Source: Ixodes scapularis (lineage: Eukaryota; Arthropoda; Arachnida; Ixodida; Ixodidae). Taken from it: 64,000 bases of DNA. The translations under genes and the position numbers were made by a program. Below the pieces are notes generated by a model. That model saw nothing but the letters and a program-made list of their open reading frames with translations, was not told where the DNA came from and searched no databases. Below are positions 11,095 to 21,335 of the stretch, piece after piece. The DNA is taken from positions 6,412,196 through 6,476,195 of the forward strand of contig NW_024609839.1 of the NCBI RefSeq assembly GCF_016920785.2, written 5' to 3'. The stretch's first letter is position 1. Every line of letters starts with the position of its first letter.

Positions 11095-11255
11095 GTAAAC
11101 GAAGAGGGGAGAAGGTGATTATTGAATTTATTGCATTAAAGTTAGGGAAAGGGAAAGAGAGCTGGCGAAAAATTGGGCCAGGAGCGGGCATCGAGCCCGC
11201 AACCTTCGCCTGTCCGGGGCGACGCCTTAACCGATTAGACCATCCCGGCCACTGG
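11095..11255 (-). mobile_element. tRNA-derived SINE (Ruka-like) on the minus strand
   Basis: The head is the tRNA-like unit at 11177-11249, with an internal RNA polymerase III A box (TGGTCTAATCGGTTAAGGC region) and B box (GGGCTCGATGCCC). Downstream on the minus strand comes a short body including CTCTTTCCCTTTCCC and an AT-rich tail (TGCAATAAATTCAATAATC). Ruka-type tRNA SINEs are known from ixodid ticks, and this copy has the same architecture; the specific family name is an inference. It would be copied in trans by a LINE reverse transcriptase. Confidence 0.65.
11177..11249 (-). tRNA. tRNA-like SINE head, cloverleaf intact, anticodon-position GGA
   Basis: Read on the minus strand, the 73 nt fold as a full cloverleaf. 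The acceptor stem GCCGGGA pairs with TCCTGGC with one G-T pair. The D stem GTCT pairs with AGGC allowing a G-T pair. The anticodon stem TCGCC pairs perfectly with GGCGA around the loop CCGGACA. The T stem GCGGG pairs with CCCGC around CTCGATG. The nominal anticodon is GGA (Ser), but position 33 is C instead of the near-universal T, the T loop starts C rather than T, and the variable loop is too short for a tRNA-Ser. It is therefore most likely a pol III promoter module, not a functional tRNA. Confidence 0.6.
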
Positions 11256-12364
11256 TTTCGGCGGACTCAATTTCTGACCAGCTCTCTGTGTACTGTTTAG
11301 TTTCGAATTCGCTTAACTGGGTAGACGCAGAACTGGGTCTTTTACACCGTTTCTTGGTGGGGGTGCCGACGCAGCTGTTCTCATAACAACCCTCGCAGTC
11401 GCTCGGACTCCACGCAAGTGCGTGAATCGCCCTGAAGAGTTGGTGGCAAAAGAAAAGCTTTTCCACTCTCCCTCCCTCCCTCTTTTCGCTTTGTGTCTCT
11501 CGTTCATTTCTGTCACCTGACGTTGCGACCCTCTTTCAACGTGGAAAGGCACAAGACGTTATTTTCCGTACGTTAAAACGAAATACGAGTGTTCCCTGTG
11601 TTCGCATTTATTTCTCAATCGAATATCGCCCCCCTCTCCCTTTCTCACACATCTACGCTCTTTTCTGTCCTCTATTTTCGGTCGCTTGTCGTCGGAACAC
11701 CCATTTATTGATGTAGGCAGTCAAAGAATCTTCCCCGGCCGCTCTTCCTTCGCTCCTGCTTTTCTGCTCTTTCCCTTCCCGTTGCATTTCTTTTCCCTCG
11801 GCGGGAGTCTGGGCAAATATTGATTCCGGCCCGCTGCCGTCTCGCGATTCCGCTCACATTGTCCCGGAGATTTTCCTTGTCCGGTCCGAGACCGTGTCGT
11901 TATTGTCGTGGTCGGGCCTGCTCGCTCATCCACTTTGGCCAGTCGGACGTTAAGCCGCTCAACCTCCGAAAAAAAAAAGGTTTTTAAAAGCACGCACGCA
12001 CGCCCACGCACACACACGCGCACAAAGGAAAAAAAAAGGCAGTCGGTTTGGTGGAGAATTGTTCGAGCGGCGAAGCGGAAACTTCCACCGTATCTGCGGT
12101 CGTCTGGAAAATCAGTGGAAAAAGCAAAAAAAAAAAAAAAAAGAGTAAATGCAGCGGAAAAAAGAAAACGAAACCAAAATGCACTTTGTTGCAATGTTGT
12201 TTCGAGGCTTTGTGTCTTCTCCGTGAAAGCGCAGGATGGCCTGTTGCTAAATCGCAAACAGAAAGGTTTCTTAAATGTCTTGCATTTGCGAGTAGCCGCG
12301 TATGCGAGTAGACCTTATGATCCAAACGGGCCGTTCGAGACGGACATGGAGCGTCTCAGACACC
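11256..12364. other. No recognisable feature
   Basis: Mixed sequence with A-rich runs (about 11970-11980 and 12127-12142) and CACGCA simple sequence near 11990-12020. The overlapping ORFs here (up to 178 codons) are Ser/Lys-rich or Phe-rich and look like frame shadows of simple sequence. Confidence 0.4.
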
Positions 12365-13665
12365 TCTAGTTTTGTGCATACTTGGGCATTAATACAATTA
12401 CAGCTAATAAATAACTGTAATTTAAGTACTTTTCTTGGTAATTTGTAAGTGGAATAATTACTTTCAGCTAAAAGGAATTCTAATTGTAATTTAATTACTT
12501 TCTAGCGCCAGTAATTGCAAAATTTCGGAAACAATTACAATTACTTTTGCGAAGCTTTGCGGCGCCGACGGAACCTGTCTGAAAGCCTCGCACAAGCGGT
12601 CTAGCTCTCGGTGAAACACTCGCACACAGACACGCACTCGCACAGACGCACAACGTAAATAGCGTCGCATTGTTTGTTGTTTTGCTGCTTACACTGCGCT
12701 CTGAGAGACAATCCTCTTTGGAGCATCCCTTAACGGCGCCGTGTGGTGCTGTCTGCGGTGCGAGCAGGAAACAATAGCGTAAACGTGCCAAAATATTGAA
12801 AGGAAGAAAATAATTGAGCTGCAGCTTTGAGCCGAGGTTGGGAATTTGAATTGTCTATGAGGTTAGTTTTCTTTCTTTTTTCCTAGTTTTTTACGTCCTT
12901 CTTCCAGTACTGTGGCAGATTTGTATCTCTGTATTATTTTCAAGTTTATTTCCTGCTGGTTTTTCTTCGGATATTATTTGCATAAGCATTTTAAAGCCTG
13001 GCCTCGCACCTATGATTATTGTTACCAATGATTTGGAAGCCCGATTGGGTTCTTATACATTTCTGAACCATTATAATTTCAACTCGATTTAAATTATTTA
13101 CAATACTATGACGTTTGTATGCGAAGGTGTTAGTGCGTGTGGATTTTAGTTTTATATTAACATTTGTAAGATTGTCATATATGACTAATTGTCCTATTTT
13201 ATTTTCCTGGCTAACAAACGTCTGTCAACCCAATTTTTTCTTCCGCGGTCTGGCGTCTTCCAGCATAGGAACTAAGTTATTATTATTTATTAAAATATAA
13301 GAACGCAGTACTTCACTGCACCAGACTGTCAAGTTCTATCATGGATTTACGAAAATGCATTAACACGAAGTACAATACGAGACATTTATGCAGCGATGTT
13401 TAAGCCTCCTCAAACATTGGGGCAAGGAATGAACAAATACGTTGCATTCTATACAACTCGTTTAAAGTTTTATGGTCCAAGTCGGGTCGCTCTCAGAGAG
13501 CTGTAATTGTAAAGTAATTGCATTACCTTTGTGAAGGAATTTGTAATTGTAATGAATTACCTTTCATGTAATAGTAATTGTAATTGTAGTTAAACTACTT
13601 TTGAAGCAAAGTAATTGTAATTAACTTACATTTTGGAAGTAATTTACCCATGTATGGTATTGTGG
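12365..13665. mobile_element. Putative hAT-like element with GTAATTGTAATTAC subterminal repeats
   Basis: The left end (12365-12560) contains many AATTACAATTAC, TGTAATTTAA and AATTACTTT words. The right end (13500-13665) has the same vocabulary (TGTAATTGTAAAGTAATTG, AATTGTAATTGTAGTTAAAC). The ~900-bp interior is AT-rich and has no transposase ORF. The structure parallels the elements at 4705-5485 and 6229-7797 but uses a different repeated word. Confidence 0.5.
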
Positions 13666-13669
13666 TAGC

Positions 13670-14760
13670 ACCCTTGTGCCGTTGATTTTGATGGATCTAT
13701 CGAGATGCCCCGAGGTATTAAGGTGCTGTCAACACTGAGAGCTTAAGAAACGGAGGTTGCGGTTTCTGAACTTGCTCTGTGACGCAGTTTTGGGCCTTCC
13801 CATAGACCCGATTCACTCGATGCATTTCTTTGGCCATCTCGCAGTTGCGACGCCGCTCTTGCGGCACAAACGGCCTGCTGGAAGCTGCTCACCGTCGTCC
13901 TTGCGAGATGGCAACGAAATCGCGCCATTGGAATCCGGCTATCTGCGCCAGCGGCGAGCGGATTTTGTAGCCGCGTACTGAAATCCGCTCTTCGCTGACG
14001 GAGCATCTGAGTCGGTCTGGGACCCATATGGGGTTTTTGCGCAGGGGTGAGTGGATTTCGCTTGCCGGATCCAAAATCCGCTGGCCGCCAGCGCGGATCC
14101 GCCCCCGAATGCTCGAGTGCGAACGCGCCAGAAAAGCGCAATCTCGTCGGGCGGTGTGTGGCGACAGGCGTCTATCAACACGTTCCTCGGTTTTCTTGCG
14201 CTGTCTTCCTGCGTCCCTCTAATTCTCGTGCGCAACACCAACAAGTCTTAGCGCGGCACTTTAAGCAACGGGAACAGCATGAGGCCTGTTCGGAGCTGGG
14301 CGTTCCTTCGGGTTTTCACTCGGGTTGTCGCTGTATATTATTTATCAGCCTTTATTTCCTACCACTCCAAACTTTGATCTTCGGGGAGGGTGGCGGTTCC
14401 TCCGTTCGTGTTAATTGTGGCGTTCTCGCGAGCACTTGGAGGACAATGCTTTTCTCATTAGAGCTTCCGCCTTTGAAGTATGATGCCTTGCTGGGTAGAA
14501 AAACGGCGAGGCACTTTCTGACGGGAAAAACAAAAACGAGAAAGCGCGAGAAAGGGCATACGTGCAAAGGGCCATCACTGTTCCTTAGCATGCGTGTGCG
14601 TGGGCATGAAATCCTTCGGAACACATCAAAGTTCGTTCCGCCTCTTAGTCATGGGCCAACGTTATTAACTCGCTAAAACACTATGAACGCATGAAAGTCC
14701 GACCTTCGAGTCTTAATTAGTTGCAGGTTGCGTTTTTTTTTTCCTTTCGTAATTTTTTTT
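13670..14760. other. No recognised gene; GC-rich segment with internal similar words
   Basis: Around 13925-14100, GCGGATTTTGTAGCCGCG, AAATCCGCTCTTCGCTG and AAATCCGCTGGCCGC recur in both orientations, hinting at a degraded inverted-repeat element. The 209-codon frame from 14047 has no recognisable domain and is probably non-coding. Confidence 0.3.
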
Positions 14761-14771
14761 TTCTTTTTTTT

Positions 14772-14787
14772 GGGGGGGGGGGGGGGG
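14772..14787 (+). repeat. Poly(G) tract, 16 nt
   Basis: A T-rich run switches abruptly to G16. Confidence 0.85.
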
Positions 14788-14990
14788 AGAATGCGTGAGC
14801 GCTTTGTTTACGCTACGTCTTATTTTTGTTTTAAGTGCGTGTAGAAACCTAAGCGTGTCGGTCTCCCTTAAACTGCCGCTCGGTACTTCTCAGTAATTCG
14901 TATTCTCTACATTTGCGCACGTTTCTATAGGCTTTTTTTTTTTCTTTTTTTTTCCGCGAATGACTCTAAATATTACTCTGAAAAGTCGCA

Positions 14991-15042
14991 CGTTTAAGCC
15001 GGGCCGGCTTAAACGTCCGTGAGACCCGGGCCGCGTCTCACG
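14991..15042. repeat. Two adjacent perfect hairpins
   Basis: 14991-15015 is a 25-nt palindrome with 12-bp arms (CGTTTAAGCCGG) around a single G. 15018-15042 has 8-bp arms (CGTGAGAC/GTCTCACG) around CCGGGCCGC. Both are centred on GGGCC-containing sequence and lie only 2 nt apart. Confidence 0.7.
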
Positions 15043-16060
15043 AGGCGGACCAGCTATCAACATTGTTTTTCCGCAATAACACCTGGCAATTTTTTTTTTT
15101 TTTTGACAACGTGAGCTATTTGATTGACGTGTGTGCGCGGAATGTCTTCGAATGTTTGTCCAGTATGAGTCTGTTGTGTAGTATGTTGCAGGTTAAGAAA
15201 AGCAGGATAAGCTCCTTCTAGGAAGCTGTCTGCTTGTTATAAATCATAATGGCAGGTTTTTTCTTCAACACTCGCCTCCTCTCTCTCTCTCTCTGCTAAA
15301 GCTCTGTTGGAGGAGTTTGGCCTGCAGCAGACTAAAGGGAGGAAAATTGAGAGAGAAAGAGAACACCGCAGGGACGTCATATAGCGCCGAGCTCTGACTG
15401 GAAGGATTGGTCGTGTTCCGTTCCTAACTCCGGCGAGGTCGTGCTCCAACTTCGGCACACTTACAGGGACGGTTCGCAGCAGCGCCGCTCGACAAAGGCC
15501 CTCTCGAAAACCCCGAACCGAGGCTTCTGAACATCTCCCGAAGTAACCAACTTCAACGAGTCTTCGTATTTCCTCTTTCTCTAACGCGGAGAGAAGCTGC
15601 TGCTGCGAAACCTCCGGGCCAATGACAGCAGCTGTTGGATCCCATTTTCATCGATGCCGACAGCCAGCTCCAATGAGATCCCGTCGGTGACGTAATATCG
15701 TCACGTCACCGCGACTATATGAGGGGGACCCGCAGACACGCGCGGATGAGACGAAATAGGACTTAGCACCAGCTAAGTGTTATTTGGTTCGCACTTAGCA
15801 TCGATGTAGCCCAAAGCCGGTCTCCAACCTGTCCGTCCCCGAGCCCTGAGCACTGCGAAGACGCGAAGGCCTTTGTCTCCAATCCCTGCTGGAACGTTTT
15901 CGTGCTCCGAACGCAGGCGTCGGAACGTGAGACACTGAATCAGGCGACGCTTCTCTTGGCCCTGATTGGACTCTGGGTGGGGACACAGGCCTTTTCATCT
16001 GCCCACTAATCAGTCCAATCAGAGCTCAGCGCTCTGACGTGCCCTCTCATCTCCTCTCCC
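15043..16060. other. No recognised gene; weak promoter-like segment
   Basis: Around 15690-15725 a CRE-like pair (TGACGTAATATCGTCACGTCA) precedes CTATATGAGGGGG by about 10 bp, resembling a TATA promoter. No transcription unit that would use it is visible. A CT/AG-rich simple stretch lies at 15280-15365. Confidence 0.25.
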
Positions 16061-16074
16061 TCAATTTGTCTTCC

Positions 16075-16175
16075 TAGAGGAGGAGAGGAAGGAGGGGGCG
16101 GAGGGAGGAGGAGTATCAGGGAGGATGTGGAGGAGGAGGAGGGAGGAGGGGTATACCCTCCCCTCAGTACCCTCC
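16075..16175 (+). repeat. Purine tract followed by pyrimidine tract
   Basis: Almost pure A/G from about 16077 to 16150, then mostly C/T to 16187. The same arrangement recurs at 16379-16485 and 19220-19290. Such mirror/inverted purine-pyrimidine DNA can form hairpins or triplexes. Confidence 0.6.
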
Positions 16176-16545
16176 CCCCCTCCTCCTGAAGAGCTGCTCT
16201 CTAACTCGGCGTTACAGGCTCTTGTAAACGTCCGTCATTTTTTTAGAGCGCAGCTCTTAGGCGCCCGTTTCCGCGTTTCGCGGCGTCGCCGTCGACGTAA
16301 CCGCCCCGCTAAATTTACCGGCAAATGGTGAGGTCACGTGATGTTAATTTTTCCGTTAAATCTAGCTGGGAAACTATGAGGAAGGGAGGATACGGAAAAG
16401 GGGAGGAACAGGGGAGGGGAGGAGGAGCGGAGAGTACGGAGGAGGTGCAAACTCTTCCCTCCGTACCCTTTCCCTCCTTCTCAAGAGCTACACTCTAATT
16501 TCGCATCACATAGATTTGTAAACGTCTTTATTTATTTATTTATTT
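16075..16545 (+). mobile_element. GCTAAATTTAGC-type element: two copies in tandem, one truncated
   Basis: The second copy starts at about 16237 with TTTTTTTAGAGCGCAGCTCT, contains CGCTAAATTTACCGG, then a purine tract followed by a pyrimidine tract, and ends TTTGTAAACGTCTTTATTT. Directly upstream (16075-16240) is the 3' part of another copy: purine tract, pyrimidine tract, GAAGAGCTGCTCTCTAA, CTTGTAAACGTCC. A longer copy is inserted in the LINE at 19173-19709. No coding capacity is seen. The polarity and T-rich 3' end are consistent in all copies, but I cannot assign a superfamily. Confidence 0.55.
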
Positions 16546-16974
16546 TTGTATGGATTGAGGTGAGACCGAATGAGGTCCAAATACTAAATATAAACTTAAT
16601 GCTGATGAACATGGACGGTTGCTTGTGCCATCCGGTTGATTGGATGCCATTGTTGACTGGCGTGCATTTGGAGTCTTGGCTGCTGTCGAAAAACTCGCCC
16701 TAATTATGGCGCTTTTGTTCGTATGTTCTTACGCCCTTTAATGACGGCCTCGTTTTACCCGCGGGCCGCTCAGAGGACCGCTCAGAGGAAGTGCGATTCA
16801 GGATGGATTTTCGTCAGTTTATTTATTTATTTACTCACTCTCAAGGCCGACGTATTACAGAAAGGAATAAATGAGGCAACAAAAAAAAATAATAATAAAT
16901 GTCAACATAAACGCAATAACAGGGTTACAAAAAATGGTTGCAAATGACAGATTTGAAGCGGACGGTGTCGGTGA

Positions 16975-17319
16975 TCAAGGCGATGGAGACGGGGTGGGGG
17001 GGGGGGGGGGGGGGGGGGTTCTGTCGGCACCAGTCTTGGGATTGACGGAGTGGAAATGTAAATTAGTGCGGCTGGTTGGCACGCCAGCCTTGCACAGGTG
17101 GTCGCTGCGGGAGGAAATGTCCGATGGTGGCAGAAAAAGGGAATCACTGAGGGGTGAGTTAAAATGATATATCTTATGAAAGAGAGAAACACGAGACAGT
17201 TTAGGACGCAATGAAAGACCGTGTAAGTCAAGATTAGATTTCATTGAAGAGACACTGGCAGTGAGGAAGTAATTAGAAAGAAACGCGCGGAAAGGTTCTG
17301 GATGGCTTCTATTGGTCAA
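16975..17319 (-). pseudogene. LINE ORF2 C-terminal region
   Basis: The translation includes FLSNYFLTASVSSMKSNLDL, LSRVSLFHKIYHFNS and ISSRSDHLCKAGVPTSRTNL. This matches the region after the reverse transcriptase in invertebrate CR1-like LINEs (short helices ending in an R-T-N-x-x-x-x-S-F-x-P-R-T type motif). A G23 homopolymer (poly-Pro in this frame) interrupts the end. Confidence 0.6.
16996..17018 (+). repeat. Poly(G) tract, 23 nt
   Basis: The longest G homopolymer in the window, inside the LINE C-terminal region. Confidence 0.9.
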
Positions 17320-17389
17320 ACAAGAGGGTGAATATTAGGGTCCCTGATTGATGATGCGTATTCGAGCTTTAATCGGACTACATACAGAT

Positions 17390-18554
17390 TTATCAAGCAA
17401 AAGTTTTAGGGTGGGGCTTAAGAAAAGATACGCCGTAGATAACCGAGTAAACGATTAGCGTTACTTGAGATGCGGTCCACGTGATTTTGCCGTGAAAGGT
17501 TATCACGAATCGTAATGCCGATATACTCGTAGGAGGAAACTTGCATTAAGGAAACATCGTTAAGTAAGTAGTCACACGGTAACACATGATTAGAATGACG
17601 TGAAATTCTCATCGACTTTCATTTGGCAGCGTTAAGTTTTATTAGCAAGCAACGATGAAATAATATTTAGGTCAGACTGAAGGGAGGAACGATCATCAGG
17701 ATCCATAATTTCGCGAAAAATAACGCTATGGTCAGCAAAACGTTTGATAGATGAAGAAATGGAGTTAGGTAGGTCGTTAATATAAACGAGAAAAAGCAAG
17801 GGCCCAAACACCGACCCCTGCGGGACATCGGACATTACAGGACAGTGAGGGGAGTTATGATCGTTGCAGTTACGAATTGCCTGCGATTAGACAAAAAGCG
17901 TTATATTCATTTTAACATATTAGGGTCCATGTTAAGTTTACTTAGTTTATAGAGGAGCAGACCACGAGAGACAGTGTCGAATGCTTTAGAAACGTCAATG
18001 GAAACGCAGTCAACTGCGATTAAACAATCCATAGCAGAGAATAAGTCGTTAGTGAAGGCAAGTAGGTGAATCTCACACGAGTGATTTTTTTCTAAAGCCG
18101 TGTTGATGAATACTGAAAAAGGAATTAGTATCAAGGAAGGACATATTCTTACAGTAAATGACATGCTGCATGAGTTTGCACGCTATATGCTTGTCAGTGA
18201 AATGGGTCTATAATTATTAGGACAATGGGCGTTACCTGACTTGTGCAGAGGAACCACCTTCCCCACCTACCAGTAGTTCGGGAGCGTACAGGATTGCAGT
18301 GACTGTGCAAATATCTTTGATATATTAGAGAAGAATACACTTCGGTGTTCTTCAAAAATTTGGGATCAATGCCGTCATCACCTGGAGAAGAAGCAAGCTC
18401 CATATTTTGGATTAATTTACATATACTTGGCCAGTCAATAACCATTGGATTGATCGGGAAGAAATCATGAACCGGATTATGGGGAAGCACAGCCGGTGTA
18501 ATGTTAATAAAGGACAATGAGAATACAGAGTCTAAAACAAGACAGCAACTCTCC
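17390..18554 (-). pseudogene. LINE reverse transcriptase domain, decayed
   Basis: Recognisable blocks in minus-strand order are: LIQNMELASSPGDDGIDPKF (palm entry, near 18420-18360); VSIDVSKAFDTVSRGLLLYK (motif A region, 17990-17940); VPQGSVFGPLLFLVYINDL (motif B, 17835-17780); and then FADHSVIF where the catalytic FADD motif should be. The second Asp is His, so the active site is destroyed. YEYIGITIRDNLSRQNHV and NRLLGYLRRIF (17550-17420) are the thumb-side sequences typical of CR1-like elements. Stops and frame changes separate the blocks. The family is clear from motifs A, B and C. Confidence 0.8.
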
Positions 18555-18558
18555 TTAA

Positions 18559-18766
18559 AGGCCGACTTACGAAACCATTTTCCGCAGGGTAGGAAAGTGC
18601 TCCCCAACGACCTTCTCTCCCTCCCCTCTCGCACTCCTTCCTCCTCCTCCCTGAAAAGGGGGGGTCCGGAAGCTAGTCTCTGTGGAAGGGAGAAGGGGTT
18701 TCCTCCTTTCTGGTAAGCAAGGAGGAAACCTCTTCTCCCGAGGAAAATGGTTTTGTAGGTCGGCCT
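18559..18766. mobile_element. 208-bp palindromic MITE with TTAA target duplication, nested in the LINE
   Basis: Ends read AGGCCGACTTACGAAACCAT and, from the other side, AGGCCGACCTACAAAACCAT. TTAA flanks both ends (18555-18558 and 18767-18770). Removing the element and one TTAA rejoins the LINE reading around TESELTGRPLKESCCL, which supports precise insertion. The interior is CT/GA-rich and non-coding. It must be younger than the LINE. Confidence 0.75.
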
Positions 18767-18775
18767 TTAAGGACG

Positions 18776-19172
18776 ACCAGTTAGTTCGCTTTCAGTAGTA
18801 AGCTCAGTTCGTTTCTTTTCATTTCCGTTTACCACGTGCCGAAACCTGCGTAGATTGGTTCCCCGTAGTGATGCGAGGGTTAGATTAAAAAACGCAATTT
18901 TTGGTGAGGGACAGTACACAGGCGTACTCATCTTCTGCATGATGATATGCGGTCCATCTATCTGGGATCATATATGGCTGGGCCCGTCGGAAAAAAAAAA
19001 AAAACGCTTTTTCTTGTTCAGTAGCCGTTTAATGGTGACGAAAACCAAGGCGACTACGAGTTTCTAATTTTACGAAGAGCTATGTAGTGGTCAGTCAGCT
19101 CAGTTACTTTCGATTTCAACACAAGCCAGTTCTCTTCCAGCGTGCGCTCAGAAAATTTCAAAAAAGAATCAG
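18776..19172 (-). pseudogene. LINE endonuclease-RT linker
   Basis: The translation reads FLKFSERTLEENWLVLKSKV, ELTDHYIALRKIR and, after an A-rich break, AFFNLTLASLRGTN then FRHVVNGNEKKRTEL. This pattern (W-x-x-F/L-K ... Y-I-P ... F-W-x-x-V-N) is typical of the linker between the endonuclease and reverse transcriptase in CR1-like LINEs. Confidence 0.6.
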
Positions 19173-19709
19173 ATAAAAAAAAAATGAAACGTTTCCAATC
19201 CCCAGTAACGCCGAATGAAAGCGCAGCTCTTGAGGAGGAAGAGGAGGGGAAGGATCGGAGAGGAGGCTATGCCCCTCCTCTGCTGCTCGCCTCCCATTTA
19301 GGGGAAATTTATCCGCTAAATTTAGCGGGGAAATTCTTGCGATAAACGTAGCGGGGAAATTTTTCCGCTAATTTTAGCGGGGAAATTTTTTTGCTAAAGT
19401 TAGCGGGGAGTTTTTTTTTTCTTTTTTGCTAAATTAAGCGGGGATACTTTTTGGCTCATTTTAGCAGGGATTTTTTTTCGCTAAATTTAGCGGGGAAATT
19501 TTTCCGCTAAATTTAGCAGGGAAATTTTTCCGCAGTGGGGAAAATTTTCTGCTACATATAGTGGGGAAAGTTTTCCGCTAAATTTAGCGGGGAAATTTTT
19601 CTGCTATATTTAGCGGGAAATTTACCCATAATGCACCGCGCGGTTATGCTGACGGCGACGGCGACGCCGCACAAGCCGGAAACGGGCTTTGAGAGCTGCG
19701 CTCTAAAAT
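19173..19709 (-). mobile_element. GCTAAATTTAGC-type element inserted in the LINE
   Basis: On the minus strand it starts TTTTAGAGCGCAGCTCTCAA at 19709 and ends in a T-rich stretch at about 19173. LINE endonuclease sequence (NAELEVF) stops immediately at one edge and LINE linker sequence resumes at the other, so both junctions are defined. At 537 bp it is longer than the 16237-16545 copy because of an expanded internal minisatellite. No ORF; poly-T at the distal end resembles a retroelement tail, but this is uncertain. Confidence 0.6.
19314..19625. repeat. Minisatellite, ~26-bp unit built on GCTAAATTTAGCGGGGAAA
   Basis: About a dozen imperfect head-to-tail units. The core CGCTAAATTTAGCG is itself a palindrome. 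Units vary by substitutions and T-run expansions. Only one or a few such units are present in other copies of the element (16300, 32360-32480, 37575). Confidence 0.85.
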
Positions 19710-20550
19710 ACCTCGAGTTCAGCATTTATTACGGTGTAGTCAGCTCTGTTATAGTTTTTAATTACCTTTGTAGTATCACATCTGCGAGGTGAGGTGTTAG
19801 GAATATTGAAGGGAATAACAGAGTGGTTGCTCACACCTGGTAAAACTGAAAGCGACTGAACGAGGTCTGGGTATGTGCTGAATACTAGGTCAAGGACACT
19901 GGCACTTGTCCCAGTTGTACGGGTTGAACATTTAACGAGTTGCGTTAAAATCAGATCTTGTAGAAAGAAAAGACGCATCCTGAAGAGCCGAAGCCGGCTA
20001 TGTGAATAGGTGCATTCCAAGTGACGCCGGGGAAATTAAAATCACCAAGCACAAAAATGGGTGATGACGTTAACCCTAAATGTAATTTATTTAAAGCAAT
20101 GTGGAAATCAGAAGAGAAACCGGAAGGTAAACTTGCGGGCAATAACAGGCACAAAACATTACGTCCTTCTTATTCACACGAATGCACACTGGAATTTAAA
20201 AAAAAGGGGGAAACAAGCGACACATAAAAAAAAAAAGAACAACTAACTCGTCACTAACACCTATCAAAGCGCCATCCAACGCTATACTTCTTTTTGCAAT
20301 TTAAAATCTCACTGTTACCTACTTTTGCGGACAGCCAGGTTTCGGTCGACACCACTGCATCAGCAAGACGGGTTTGGATAAAGATGGCAAAGCGCCATGC
20401 TTGTATATAGCGCTCCTGACGTTACGAAGCAAAAACAGAAAAAGTCACCTGGTAAAGTATCTACGGATGCGGTAGATGAAGGCACACACCATGACTCCAG
20501 CCCTCGTTGACTGCTAAGACAATGTGGGTGCGCACCCTCCGAGCTTGATG
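19703..20550 (-). pseudogene. LINE endonuclease (EEP family) domain, decayed
   Basis: Blocks in minus order are TETWLSAKVGNSEI (near 20330), PIFVLGDFNFPGVTW (20060-20015), LTQLVKCSTRT then SVLDLVFSTYPDLVQSLSVL (19960-19850), and PGVSNHSVIPFN. These are the E-T-W, G-D-F-N and S-D-H-like signatures of apurinic-type endonucleases in non-LTR elements. The final SDH has become SNH, removing the catalytic Asp. Frameshifts lie between blocks. The domain is followed in the right order by the LINE linker. Confidence 0.75.
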
Positions 20551-20569
20551 GTTGTTGCATAGCATCGCG

Positions 20570-21335
20570 GGAGCTTCGCGGGCGAAATGGCTGAGGCGCG
20601 TTCTAGTTCTTGCTTATAAATCGAACATTGTCATTTACGAACAAATTGTTATGGCTAAGTTTAAACGTGGAATGCTGTGTCCTTCCAAACTCAATTAGGT
20701 TCCTCTGAGCCAAACGTGTTGGAGGGGAAACATCCTGGCTAAGACTAATCCGGTTTAATTTTAGCTTAGCCCGGAGTTGCATTACCTGGTACTTCTTTTT
20801 AAAAGGCGCAAACTTGACAATTACTGGTCTACCTTTGTTGGCAAAAGAACTCCCAGTCCATTTTCACATTCGATATCGAAAGACAACACGTAAATAATCA
20901 GTTCGGTTGTAGCCCTATCAAAAAAGCTCTATAGCGCGTTTTTTTTTTTTTTTTTTCTTTCTTCCGCCTGTGACCATGTCTCGGATACAATGACAGGATT
21001 CCCGTGAAAAAGCAGATTGTCACGCCTGGGCTGGTCCCCGAGTAAGTCGTGAATGCAACGCGGTTCTTTCTTTCCTTTGAATAACGTTTTCTCGTCGCAG
21101 TGCATCCATTTCACTTTCTACGTTTCCTGCTTTATTCTCAACTGAAGTAGACGTTTCCCCAATATTTGTCATTTTACCTTCAATAGCTTTTTGCGTCTCT
21201 TATTTCATTGATAGAAATCTTTAATTCTGCTTGGCCGGTCTCGAATCTTTATGACCTAGAGTTAAGTTCGTTCAACAGGTGAAACATCTGCGTAAACGCT
21301 GCCAACTGGTCCGCACTCATATGGTTAGGGTTACA
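20570..21335 (-). pseudogene. LINE ORF1-like region, decayed
   Basis: A start-like MSADQLAAF frame near 21318 is followed by a coiled-coil-like stretch and then DLLGDQPRRDNLLFHGNPV and SETWSQAEE (21050-20970). The pattern D-x-x-R-R-x-N-L-L-F-x-G-I-P is typical of ORF1 RNA-binding proteins of animal LINEs. The rest is broken by stops and a T-run at 20940-20956. RNA-binding ORF1 proteins package the LINE transcript; this copy cannot make one. Confidence 0.55.

Noticed and set aside
18194..18634. 146-codon minus frame as one gene
   Set aside because: Its start lies inside the TTAA-flanked MITE and it runs into the LINE reverse transcriptase, so it is a chance fusion.
20021..20246. Plus-strand Lys-rich frames
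   Set aside because: Antisense to the LINE endonuclease region.
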